From positions 1-44,660 of the forward strand of contig JANYDS010000086.1 in assembly GCA_025363475.1 (NCBI GenBank): DNA of 44,660 nucleotides. The letters are read 5' to 3'. The stretch's first letter is position 1. Each line of letters starts with the position of its first letter. The translations under genes and the position numbers were made by a program. Positions 1 to 8,501 of this stretch are shown here, in pieces. This stretch comes from Terriglobia bacterium. GTDB taxonomy: Bacteria > Acidobacteriota > Terriglobia > Bryobacterales > Bryobacteraceae. The notes under the pieces are model-generated. The model was given only the letters and a program-made list of their open reading frames with translations. It had not been told where the DNA came from and ran no database searches.

Positions 1-232
1 GCCGGGCCGCAGGAGTCAATGGAAGAAGTGCCATCGGAGGGACATCCCCTTGAAAGTGAGCAACGATGAGCCTGCTGACGGAGCGCGAGTGGAATGAGGG
101 TTCAGTCCGGCAGAGAGTAGCCGCTGTTCCCGGTCTCCGAATTTATCCCCTGGCAATATTTTTGCAGGCGCTTTGCTTGAGTTTGGGATGCAGGTTTTTG
201 AGTTGACCAGTGCCGGGTTTGGTGTGGATTCG
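1..232 (+). other. Left-edge region with two short coupled open frames
   Basis: An open frame enters from the left edge and stops with TGA at 67-69. Its last residues are acidic and match nothing I recognise. A second frame starts with ATG at 66 in an ATGA overlap and runs 46 codons to a TGA at 204-206; its middle is hydrophobic. The overlap resembles translational coupling. Because terminase fragments follow on the same strand at 943, these could be the end of a phage-derived gene group, but nothing in them supports a specific function. They may equally be chance frames. Confidence 0.2.
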
Positions 233-775
233 TTACGCGCCTGTAAGGCGCATTTCCGGTTTGGTGGCGCTGGAAAATGGCCAGTCGCTCAGGCCTGCTT
301 TTGTTGGGTTGTTTTCGATGTAGCGGGTTATACGCTGCTCTTCGGCGGAACTGCGGACCCAACGGTCAAAGTAGTCCCGGCTCCAGAAGGGACCGGATCG
401 TTTCAGCAGGCCGTTGCATTCCTTCGCTGTGGTTTGTTTGATTCCGGATACGATTCGAGGGAGATCGGTTTGGGGATTAATCAGCAGGTGAACGTGGTTC
501 GGCATGATTACCCAGGGACCTAATTCGTAGAAGCCTCGCTGATGGCCTGCTGTCAGGACAGAGATTACGGCATTTGCGATTTCCGGCCGGGTTAGCCATT
601 GCGGGCCTGTGGCGCGGGCGTCGAGGATACGATCCGCAGCCAGGAATTTTGCTCCGGAGGTGGTGTAGAAGTCGGCGATCAGGCTTACCGGCAGCGAACC
701 AGCAAGGCGCCAGGTGAGGAAGCAAGGAGTGTTCTGCCGGTTCCAGTGGGGGAGGTGCGTGTGGGATTGCGGCAA
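233..775 (-). CDS. REP-associated tyrosine transposase (RAYT, IS200-like Y1 transposase)
   Basis: A 180-residue protein of the Y1_Tnp (HUH) superfamily. The HUH metal motif is seen as PNHVHLL in the middle of the protein. The probable catalytic tyrosine lies in SRDYFDRW, and the family's typical YIENNPTKAGL follows near the end. RAYTs cut and rejoin single-stranded DNA at REP palindromes and are thought to spread them. The start is TTG at 773-775; the frame is closed upstream at 806-808 and has no ATG. The stop and the last codons are formed by the palindrome of the REP-like copy at 234-273, and a second copy sits about 36 bp upstream of the start. The gene and its two repeats therefore look like one domesticated unit. 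The frame is intact. Confidence 0.9.
   Translation of the reverse strand: MPQSHTHLPHWNRQNTPCFLTWRLAGSLPVSLIADFYTTSGAKFLAADRILDARATGPQWLTRPEIANAVISVLTAGHQRGFYELGPWVIMPNHVHLLINPQTDLPRIVSGIKQTTAKECNGLLKRSGPFWSRDYFDRWVRSSAEEQRITRYIENNPTKAGLSDWPFSSATKPEMRLTGA
234..273 (+). repeat. REP-like palindromic repeat, copy 1
   Basis: The core is a perfect 6-bp stem: GCGCCT at 237-242, loop GTA, AGGCGC at 246-251. It lies in a roughly 24-bp conserved block that matches the copy at 811-850 with one change, in the loop. The RAYT stop codon (complement of 233-235) abuts it, so the last RAYT codons are the repeat itself. Both copies point the same way and flank the transposase gene, as expected for a RAYT/REP unit. 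Confidence 0.8.
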
Positions 776-810
776 TTTGGGTGGTGGCCGGGATGGGAAA
801 GATTCTCACC

Positions 811-850
811 TACGCGCCTGAAAGGCGCATTTCCAGGGTTTGGTCACTGG
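811..850 (+). repeat. REP-like palindromic repeat, copy 2
   Basis: GCGCCT at 814-819 pairs with AGGCGC at 823-828 around the loop GAA. The first 24 bases equal those of copy 1 (234-273) except for one loop base. After that both copies carry a GGTTTGGT block, offset by two bases. It lies 36 bp upstream of the RAYT start codon, in the same orientation as copy 1. A T-rich stretch follows at about 853-880. Confidence 0.8.
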
Positions 851-942
851 TTTTATTTTTATTTTTTTGACTGTCAAGTGTTTTGGTTTGTTGATGATGC
901 GTTTTTCGCCAAGCTCGGTCGGTCTGGTTTTGCGTTGGACTT

Positions 943-1743
943 GTGGTATTTCCGGGTGTGTGTACTACGTTTGACGAGGATGATTTTTCGGTGGCTGCGG
1001 TGGAGGAATGCCGTCAGCCGGATGCGGTGGAATTTGTGCGCACGCGGCTGGGGTTTGAGCCGGATGCGCGGCAGTGTGAAGTGCTGCTGAGCGGGGCGCG
1101 ACGGGGGATTTTGAACTGCTCGCGGCAGTGGGGGAAATCCACTGTGGCGGCGGCGAAGGCCGTGCACCGGACGTTTGTGAAGCCGGAGTGTCTGGTGCTG
1201 GTGGCTTCGCCTTCGGAACGGCAAAGCGCGGAATTCCTGAGAAAAGCGACGCGGATGGTGTCACGGCTGGGAATTGCGGCGCGCGGAGATGGGGACAATG
1301 CGCTGTCACTGGCGTTTCCCAACGGGTCGCGGATTGTGGGGTTGCCGGGAACCGAAAGTACGGTGCGGGGATTTTCGGCCGTTTCACTGCTGTTGATTGA
1401 CGAGGCGGCGCGGGTGGAAGAAGACATGTATCAGGCACTGCGGCCTATGCTGGCGACCGGGGGCGGAGACCTGTGGCTGATGAGTACGCCCTGGGCGCGG
1501 CGGGGGTTCTTTTACGAAGCCTGGGAGTTTGGAGGGCCCGAATGGTGCCGTGTGAGTGTGCCGGCGACGGAATGCACACGGATTGACCAGGAGTTTCTGG
1601 AGGAGGAACGCGGAGTGCTGGGAGCGGCGGTTTTTGAGCGCGAATATATGTGCGGATTTATGGATGGCGGGGCCGGAGTATTCGACCGCGGGCTGGTGGA
1701 GGCGGCTCTCGATGAGAATGTGAAGCCGCTGGATTTTTCGTAA
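943..1743 (+). CDS. Phage terminase large subunit, ATPase half (split gene)
   Basis: This is the motor half of a phage DNA-packaging terminase. About 60 residues in, SRQWGKST is the Walker A-like loop. LLLIDEAAR is the Walker B with its catalytic glutamate, and LMSTPW is the coupling motif typical of the family. The protein ends at DFS with TAA at 1741-1743. The next frame starts only two codons later in the same phase and carries the nuclease half, so the two were probably one gene of about 470 codons. The start taken is GTG at 943; other in-frame GTG codons follow. No portal, capsid or small-terminase gene is visible. This looks like a phage remnant. Confidence 0.8.
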   Translation: MVFPGVCTTFDEDDFSVAAVEECRQPDAVEFVRTRLGFEPDARQCEVLLSGARRGILNCSRQWGKSTVAAAKAVHRTFVKPECLVLVASPSERQSAEFLRKATRMVSRLGIAARGDGDNALSLAFPNGSRIVGLPGTESTVRGFSAVSLLLIDEAARVEEDMYQALRPMLATGGGDLWLMSTPWARRGFFYEAWEFGGPEWCRVSVPATECTRIDQEFLEEERGVLGAAVFEREYMCGFMDGGAGVFDRGLVEAALDENVKPLDFS

Positions 1744-1749
1744 ACGGCC

Positions 1750-2361
1750 ATGTTTTATCTAGGGGTGGATCTGGGGCAGCGGCGGGACCATACGGCGCTG
1801 GCGGTGCTGGAGCGGTGGGACAAGGCACACGGGTATGGGAGCCGCACGCTGCAAAGTCTGGAAACGCGCTATCTGGAGCGGGTGCCGCTGGGAACACCGT
1901 ATACGGTGGTGGTGGAGAGGATTCGGCGGATGACGGAACACCGGTCAGTGGCAGGTCAGGTGTCGCTGGTGGTGGATGCGACGGGGGTGGGGGCGCCGGT
2001 ACTGGATTTGCTGCGACAGGCGAGGCTGGGGTGTGAGATTACGGCGGTTTCGATTACGGGCGGGGAGAGGGAGAGCCAGTCTGGGTCAGTCTATAACGTG
2101 CCGAAACGGGATTTGATGGCCGGGGTGCAGGTGATGCTGGAACGGGGCGAGTTGAAGATTGCGAAGGGGTTGAGGGAATCGCGGGCGCTGGTGAAGGAAT
2201 TGATGGATGTGAAGTCGAAACAGACGAGCGGGGGCCGGACGCGGCTGGGGGCGGATGGCAGCGGGGAGCATGATGATCTGGTGATTGCGGTGGCGCTGGC
2301 GTGCTGGCGGGCGCGGAGGCAGGGGAATGGGTTTGGACAGGGTCGGTTACCGGTTGGTTAG
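1750..2361 (+). CDS. Phage terminase large subunit, nuclease half (split gene)
   Basis: This is the RNase H-like nuclease domain of a terminase large subunit. LGVDLGQRRDHTAL near the start carries the first catalytic aspartates. VVDATGVG supplies the second acidic strand, and GEHDDLVIAVALA near the C-terminus is the third metal-binding segment. These motifs are in the usual order and spacing, so the active site appears intact. The frame is the same as that of the ATPase half at 943-1743, from which a single TAA and two codons separate it. The ATG at 1750 may be only an internal methionine of the ancestral protein. The stop overlaps the stop of imuB on the other strand. Confidence 0.8.
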   Translation: MFYLGVDLGQRRDHTALAVLERWDKAHGYGSRTLQSLETRYLERVPLGTPYTVVVERIRRMTEHRSVAGQVSLVVDATGVGAPVLDLLRQARLGCEITAVSITGGERESQSGSVYNVPKRDLMAGVQVMLERGELKIAKGLRESRALVKELMDVKSKQTSGGRTRLGADGSGEHDDLVIAVALACWRARRQGNGFGQGRLPVG

Positions 2362-3629
2362 TCGTAACTGCCTTCGATAAACCAGCGGCGGGAGTTTAGT
2401 TCCTGGAAGAGGCGGTAGAGGCCTCCGGCGGCGACTTCGATGTCCCATTCGTCGCGGTTCCAGTCTTCCTGTTGCCACCAGTCTCCTGAAGTTCTCCAGG
2501 GGCCTTTGGCCATGACTACGGACCCGCTCAGGGCTGGAGACGTAATGCGCGCGGGGCGCTCATGGATGACGATGACCTGGGCATAACGCGGGGGGCGGTA
2601 GCGGCGCAGGGCGAGGCGGGGGTCGGCTTGCTGTGCAGAAAACAGGGCAGAAGGTTTTGGCTGGCTGGAGACGGGACGGGGCGCGAAGCTGCGCAGTACG
2701 AAACTGTCGGGACGGTTGGTATCGACAAGTACGGCCGCACCTGCTTTATCGGCACCGGCGAAGTGTTTGATTCGCGCGATGGTGAGCTCCAGTTTTTCCG
2801 GCTCGGGGGTGGCGGGGACGAAGAGTCCCTGTTGTGTGCGGCGCGGTTTTACGGGTTCAGCTGAGAGCAGGACTTTGAGCACAGGCGCGGCGGGGGGGCG
2901 GGCGCTAAGATCGAGCTGCAACATCTTGAGAAACGCTTTTTCATCCAGCATGGGGACGGGCATTTCAAGTGCTGTGAAATGCTCTGGCGCATTCTCAAGA
3001 ATGAGCCGCAGGCGGATCTGGCCGGCTGAGAGGGCGCGGGCGCGGAGGCGTCGGCAGATTTCGTTGAGCAGACGGGCGAGGATGAAGGACAGGGGTTCGA
3101 GCAGTTCGACGGGATGATCGAGATCCATGGACTCTTCGAACTGGAGCGGATCTTCGAGGGGGCGGAGCTGACGGTGGTCTTCACCACGGGCGAGGCGCTG
3201 GAGCCAGAGGCCCTCCTCACCGAGGCGGGCGGCGACGCCGAGGGGCGGGAGTTTGGCGAAGTCGCCGAAAGAGCGGATGCCCCAGAGGTCGAGCAGATCG
3301 GCAGTTTCGGCTGAACCACCCAGCAGATTGAGGGAGAGGGGGGCGAGGGCTTCGGCTTCGCGGCCCTTGGGGATGGTGGTGATGCCGCGGATGCCGCGGG
3401 CGGCGTGGATGGCGGCGTCCGGATTGGCGGCGATGGCGATGTTGGCAGGGAGGCCGACGCGGCGTTCAATTTCGCGGGCAAGCTGGGGCGGGGGGCCGTG
3501 GAGGGATTCGAGGCCGCGGACGTCGAAGACGACGGTATCGGGCGAGGTCTCTTCGATGTAAGGGGAGAAGCCGCGGGCGCATTCGATGAGCAGCGGCAGG
3601 TTGCCGGGGGAGTGGATGCAGGCGTACAT
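2358..3629 (-). CDS. imuB: ImuB-like Y-family DNA polymerase homologue
   Basis: A 423-residue relative of ImuB, the catalytically inactive Y-family protein that bridges ImuA and the error-prone polymerase DnaE2 in the mutasome. From about residue 20 it follows the family: GFSPYIEE, VFDVRGLESLHG, the helix-hairpin region around LWGIRSFGDFAKLPPLG, then the little-finger part. The C-terminus ends GLYRLFQE and WFIEGSYD, the ImuB/DnaE2-associated tail. The N-terminal palm and finger segment (roughly 80-100 residues in longer homologues) is missing, along with any DxD active site. The ATG overlaps the imuA stop (TGATG), so translation is coupled. No dnaE2 follows; the opposing terminase frame ends here instead. 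Confidence 0.85.
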   Translation of the reverse strand: MYACIHSPGNLPLLIECARGFSPYIEETSPDTVVFDVRGLESLHGPPPQLAREIERRVGLPANIAIAANPDAAIHAARGIRGITTIPKGREAEALAPLSLNLLGGSAETADLLDLWGIRSFGDFAKLPPLGVAARLGEEGLWLQRLARGEDHRQLRPLEDPLQFEESMDLDHPVELLEPLSFILARLLNEICRRLRARALSAGQIRLRLILENAPEHFTALEMPVPMLDEKAFLKMLQLDLSARPPAAPVLKVLLSAEPVKPRRTQQGLFVPATPEPEKLELTIARIKHFAGADKAGAAVLVDTNRPDSFVLRSFAPRPVSSQPKPSALFSAQQADPRLALRRYRPPRYAQVIVIHERPARITSPALSGSVVMAKGPWRTSGDWWQQEDWNRDEWDIEVAAGGLYRLFQELNSRRWFIEGSYD

Positions 3630-4291
3630 CAGCGCACAGCCTCAAATTCCGCAGTGAGGGCCTGGTAGTGTTTGCGGCTTTCGGCGCCGGCGAGGAGGCC
3701 ACGAAACAGGAGGCCGGACCAGAGGGGGCGTTTGCGGTGCAGTTCAATTTGCACGGTGGAACAGGAGCGGGCGTTGATGCGGGTTTCGGCGAGGAGCAGG
3801 GCTGTCGAGTTGCGTTCGGCGGCATGGCGCAGGCGAAACCAGGAGGCGAGGGGGATGCGGGCGGCTTCGCGGTCGGGGGTATCGGCAAGGTCGAGGACGA
3901 CGAGGCCGAAGCCGCCGGCCTGGATGATGAGATCGGTGGCTTTGAGGGCGTGTTCGGTTTTTCCGGCGCAGTTGATCCAGAGGACGCGGTCGAGGTCGGC
4001 CCCGGCTTGGGCGGCGGAGAGAGGGTCAAAGGAACCGGTGGCGTCTATGAAGGCGCAGCATTCGCCCTGCCCGGTGGCCTGGGCGAGGAGTGAGAAGAGG
4101 ATGGCGGTGCGGCCGCTGGAGACGGGGCCGGCGATTTCGGTTAGGGTTCCGCGGGCGATGCCGCCGGAGGTGAGTTTATCGAGGGCGCGGATGCCGGTGG
4201 GGAGTTTGGTGTGGTGTTCGCGGGGGAGAATCCCTGAGGGGATGTCGAAGCGGGTGGAGATTGATGCCCGGAGTTGAGAGACTAGACCCAT
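3629..4291 (-). CDS. imuA: ImuA, RecA-like mutasome protein
   Basis: A 220-residue RecA-fold protein of the ImuA family. GPVSSGRT is a Walker A loop with arginine replacing the usual lysine. RVLWINCA and FGLVVLDLAD fit the strand pattern of ImuA, and RLRHAAERN and ALLLAE are also typical. ImuA works with ImuB and DnaE2 in SOS-induced mutagenic lesion bypass. I chose the ATG at 4289-4291 (MGLVSQL) because an AAAGG ribosome site lies just upstream and a LexA-like direct repeat abuts it; the frame stays open to 4348, but that extension has no recognisable content. It is followed by imuB with a TGATG overlap. Confidence 0.85.
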   Translation of the reverse strand: MGLVSQLRASISTRFDIPSGILPREHHTKLPTGIRALDKLTSGGIARGTLTEIAGPVSSGRTAILFSLLAQATGQGECCAFIDATGSFDPLSAAQAGADLDRVLWINCAGKTEHALKATDLIIQAGGFGLVVLDLADTPDREAARIPLASWFRLRHAAERNSTALLLAETRINARSCSTVQIELHRKRPLWSGLLFRGLLAGAESRKHYQALTAEFEAVR

Positions 4292-4306
4292 ATTCGCCTT
4301 TTGTTC
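4292..4306 (-). promoter_or_regulatory. Candidate LexA box before imuA
   Basis: On the plus strand ATTC at 4292-4295, seven bases and GTTC at 4303-4306 form a direct repeat close to GTTC-N7-GTTC, the known alphaproteobacterial LexA site, with one mismatch. Its position immediately upstream of the imuA ATG suits SOS repression. Whether LexA of this lineage uses that motif is not shown here. Confidence 0.35.
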
Positions 4307-4434
4307 GCCTGTTACCGGATTTTGGCAGAGGTTGGGGGGTGGCGTCAAGGGGTGAAGTTTGGATGTTAGTTTTGGGGCATTTTACGGCATTCGCGTTATG
4401 CTGAAGGCAGACAACGAATATATGGAGTCTGTGA

Positions 4435-4746
4435 TTGCTCCCCCCTTCGATTTCAGAGCTGACCCGGTATCTGCCCGCGTTCTGTCGGCGGCACGGTATT
4501 GCGCGCGCTGAAGTTTTCGGCTCTGTCGCTAAAGGCGAAGCGGTGCCTGGCAGCGATCTCGACTTGATGGTTACGTTCCAGCCAGGCGTTAAACCGGGGC
4601 TTGATTTTTTTGTTATGCAGGACGAGCTGGAGCAGATTTTGGGCTGCCGGGTGGATCTTTTCACGCGGAGGTCGGTTGAAAGAAGCGATAACGCGATCCG
4701 GCAGCGCTCGATTCTTGAATCCGCCCGCGAAGTGTATGGAAGTTAG
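4435..4746 (+). CDS. mntA: MntA-type nucleotidyltransferase antitoxin
   Basis: A 103-residue minimal nucleotidyltransferase (MNT). GSVAKGEAVPGSDLDLMV is the GS-x-DxD motif that binds the nucleotide and metal, and VDLF about 40 residues later provides the third aspartate. In characterised HepT/MntA pairs the MNT protein neutralises the HEPN toxin by adding AMP units to a tyrosine beside its active site. The start is TTG at 4435, preceded by GGAG at 4424-4427. The stop at 4744-4746 overlaps the start of the HEPN gene by 11 bp, so the two are coupled. All catalytic residues are present. Confidence 0.88.
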   Translation: MLPPSISELTRYLPAFCRRHGIARAEVFGSVAKGEAVPGSDLDLMVTFQPGVKPGLDFFVMQDELEQILGCRVDLFTRRSVERSDNAIRQRSILESAREVYGS

Positions 4747-5035
4747 ACAGTCGGCGTATCTTTTGGATATTCTGCACTCTGCTGAAGCTATTCAGAAGTA
4801 CATTGCGGGTTATAACCAGGAAGATTTCCTTCGGGATCCGAAAACACAGGATGCTGTACTGCGCCGTCTTCTTGTAATTGGCGAAGCGGCCGGACGGCTC
4901 ACACCGGAAACGGTTGCGGCTTTTGAAGGTCTTCCATTTCGAAAGATGGCAGGCTTGCGTAACCGGGTGGTTCACGATTACGGTCAGATCGATTTTGAGA
5001 TTGTTTGGGAAACTGTCACCGGTCATTTGCCTTGA
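4736..5035 (+). CDS. hepT: HepT-type HEPN toxin (DUF86)
   Basis: A 99-residue DUF86/HEPN protein, an RNase toxin family. RNRVVHDY near residue 80 is the R-x4-H-x-Y catalytic motif. Its tyrosine is the residue that the partner MNT enzyme AMPylates in characterised homologues. VIGEAAGRL in the middle is typical of DUF86. The ATG at 4736 lies inside the end of mntA. The order antitoxin then toxin, the overlap and the intact motif suggest a working module, placed alone between imuA and the dehydratase gene. Confidence 0.88.
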   Translation: MEVRQSAYLLDILHSAEAIQKYIAGYNQEDFLRDPKTQDAVLRRLLVIGEAAGRLTPETVAAFEGLPFRKMAGLRNRVVHDYGQIDFEIVWETVTGHLP

Positions 5036-5168
5036 GTGCGCCGTGATCTCAGTTTGTTTTTGGTGATGAAGATGACTGACCTCGCCTGTCAGGAAATTTA
5101 CTTGCGCGGCACATTTCGGGAGCAGAGAAATAGAACGCGTTTGCGGTGAGGCACTCTTTGCACGCTCC

Positions 5169-6122
5169 TTACAGGGTCTTGAGAAATTCCGGGTCGACGT
5201 TGCCACCGGAAATCACTACACCCACGCTGGTGATTTCTGCCGGCAGTTTGCCGAACAACGCGGCGGCGAGGCCGACCACTCCGCTGGGTTCGGCGATTAC
5301 GTGGACATTGGCCATGAGCATCCGCATGGCTTCGCGGATCTCATCTTCAGTGACCAGGAGAATTGCTTCAACTAATTGCTGAATGATGGGGAAGGTGAGT
5401 TTGCCGGGGCTGGGTGAGCGAAGCCCGTCAGCAATGGAATCGGGCGGTGGGATGGTTACGCGTTCGCCCTTCTGCAGGGACTGGAAGGTATCGTTCCCCA
5501 GTTCGGGTTCGGCACCGAAGATGCGAATGTTCGGGTTGATGGATTTGGCGATTACCGCCGAGCCGGCAAGGAGTCCGCCGCCGCCGACACAGAGGACGAG
5601 CGAGGTAAGATCGGGGACTTCGTCGAGCAGTTCCAGGGCTGCGGTGCCCTGCCCGGAAGCGATCATGGGGTGGTCAAAGGGCGGGACCAGAATGCCGTTG
5701 GTTTCAGCCATGATGGCGGCGGCGATTTGCTCGCGGTCGTCTGTAAAACGGTTGTAGGTTACGATGCGCGCGCCCAGAGCGCGGGTGGCATCCATCTTGG
5801 CGCGGGGTGCATCTTCGGGCATCACGATGGTGGCAGAAGCGCCTACGTGTTTTGCCGCGATGGCGACTGCCTGGGCGTGGTTACCGGATGAGAAGGCCAC
5901 TACGCCGTTGTGCAGTTCGGATTGTGGAATGGAGAGGATGAGGTTCGCTGCGCCGCGGATCTTGAAGGCCCCGCCGCGCTGGAGGTTTTCGCACTTCAGG
6001 TAAAGGCTGTGACCTGCCTGTTCATTCAGAGCGGGAGAGGTGAGAACCGGGGTTCGGCGGGCCAGGGGCTTGATGCGTTCGGCGGCTTCGCGAACGGTTT
6101 GAGCGGAGACGATTGAATCCAC
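5169..6122 (-). CDS. Threonine/serine dehydratase, PLP-dependent (fold type II)
   Basis: A 317-residue enzyme of the threonine ammonia-lyase/serine racemase group. GGAFKIRGA holds the lysine that binds pyridoxal phosphate. SSGNHAQAVA binds the substrate carboxylate, VGGGGLLAG the cofactor phosphate, and SGGNVD closes the active site. It converts threonine to 2-oxobutanoate or serine to pyruvate in the cytoplasm. It ends after the catalytic domain with no C-terminal ACT domain, so it resembles the short catabolic or racemase type, not feedback-controlled IlvA. The start is GTG (complement of 6120-6122), directly after the stop of the glycosyltransferase gene, so they are probably cotranscribed. 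The exact substrate cannot be read from sequence. Confidence 0.88.
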   Translation of the reverse strand: MDSIVSAQTVREAAERIKPLARRTPVLTSPALNEQAGHSLYLKCENLQRGGAFKIRGAANLILSIPQSELHNGVVAFSSGNHAQAVAIAAKHVGASATIVMPEDAPRAKMDATRALGARIVTYNRFTDDREQIAAAIMAETNGILVPPFDHPMIASGQGTAALELLDEVPDLTSLVLCVGGGGLLAGSAVIAKSINPNIRIFGAEPELGNDTFQSLQKGERVTIPPPDSIADGLRSPSPGKLTFPIIQQLVEAILLVTEDEIREAMRMLMANVHVIAEPSGVVGLAAALFGKLPAEITSVGVVISGGNVDPEFLKTL

Positions 6123-7739
<1,617 letters not shown>

Positions 7740-8212
7740 AATGGCGACAACCTGTCTGGTGGGTAAATGGCACCAGGTGCTTCCTTTTATTTTACATCGG
7801 TGTCGGCCTGACGGTAAGACTTAGGGTGCTGGGGGTGTGCGACATAGAAATGACAGATTGTCGTCTGGTCCCTCACTGCCGCCATTATTTCCGTCTTCCG
7901 CTTGATCCAAAGTCTTGTTTGCCGCAAGTATCCATGCGACCTGCCGAGAAGCCATCTGGTTCTGATCGGGATGTTGGAGGACACGAACCGCCCGGAGTTA
8001 AGAGTCGACACTTCGTCTGTCCCCAGTAGCCCAATAATAGCCAAAAACAGTTTTTGGGCAGCCAATTCCCGGCTGAGACACACCGGAGGCTGTGCATCGC
8101 CTGTTCCTTAACTCACGAGCCAAATTTTGGTTTCATTTCGCGGCTGAAAGCGCACAAGGGCTGCGCCTGGGCTATTCTGATAGATGGCATCAAATTTGCC
8201 ATACGAGGTGGA
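7740..8212. other. Intergenic region, 473 bp, no supported gene
   Basis: It holds short frames on both strands (for example the complement of 7787-8083) with no recognisable motif or convincing ribosome site. A perfect inverted repeat occurs at 8041-8057 (CCAAAAA-CAG-TTTTTGG). The region must carry the promoter of the glycosyltransferase unit at its left end and that of infA at its right end, but I could not identify either with confidence. No known RNA was recognised. Confidence 0.5.
8041..8057. repeat. Perfect inverted repeat CCAAAAA-N3-TTTTTGG
   Basis: Seven base pairs around a three-base loop, symmetrical for both strands. It could be a weak bidirectional terminator or a protein site. 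No convergent genes end here, so its role is unclear. Confidence 0.4.
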
Positions 8213-8431
8213 ATGAGTAAGGAAGACAGCATAGAAGTAACCGGAGTGATTCTGGAAAAGTTTCCGAGTGGTCTGTTCAGTGTCCAGCTGGAGCACGAGC
8301 GTGTGGTGCTTGCGCACCTGGCCGGCCGTTTGCGCCGGAACCGCATCCGCGTTCTGGCGGGAGACAAAGTTACGCTCGAATTGTCGCCGTATGATCTGAC
8401 CAAGGGCCGGATCACCTTCCGTCACCGCTAA
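8213..8431 (+). CDS. infA: Translation initiation factor IF-1
   Basis: A 72-residue S1/OB-fold protein matching IF-1 along its full length. [13 protein letters not shown] at the start, [21 protein letters not shown] in the middle and [14 protein letters not shown] at the end are hallmarks. IF-1 binds the ribosomal A site with IF-2 and IF-3 during initiation. The ATG at 8213 follows a GAGGTGG ribosome site; the frame is open farther upstream but has no IF-1 content there. It stands alone, not in a ribosomal protein operon, so it may be one of several infA copies in the genome. Confidence 0.95.
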   Translation: MSKEDSIEVTGVILEKFPSGLFSVQLEHERVVLAHLAGRLRRNRIRVLAGDKVTLELSPYDLTKGRITFRHR

Positions 8432-8501
8432 TATTCCAGCCTGCAAGCGCGGGCAAACCCGCATGAGATATTTCCCCGCGTCCGGCACTTGATTCGAAGA
8501 T

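Noticed and set aside
599-1090. Plus-strand frame of 163 codons between the RAYT gene and the terminase
   Set aside because: It is antisense to the RAYT and runs through the REP copy; its middle is Phe-rich from a T-run.
943-2361. A complete prophage at the left end
   Set aside because: Only terminase halves are visible; no portal, capsid, tail or integrase frames are present up to imuB.
7787-8083. Minus-strand frame of 98 codons in the gap before infA
   Set aside because: No motif, no ribosome site and overlapping alternatives on both strands; treated as non-coding.
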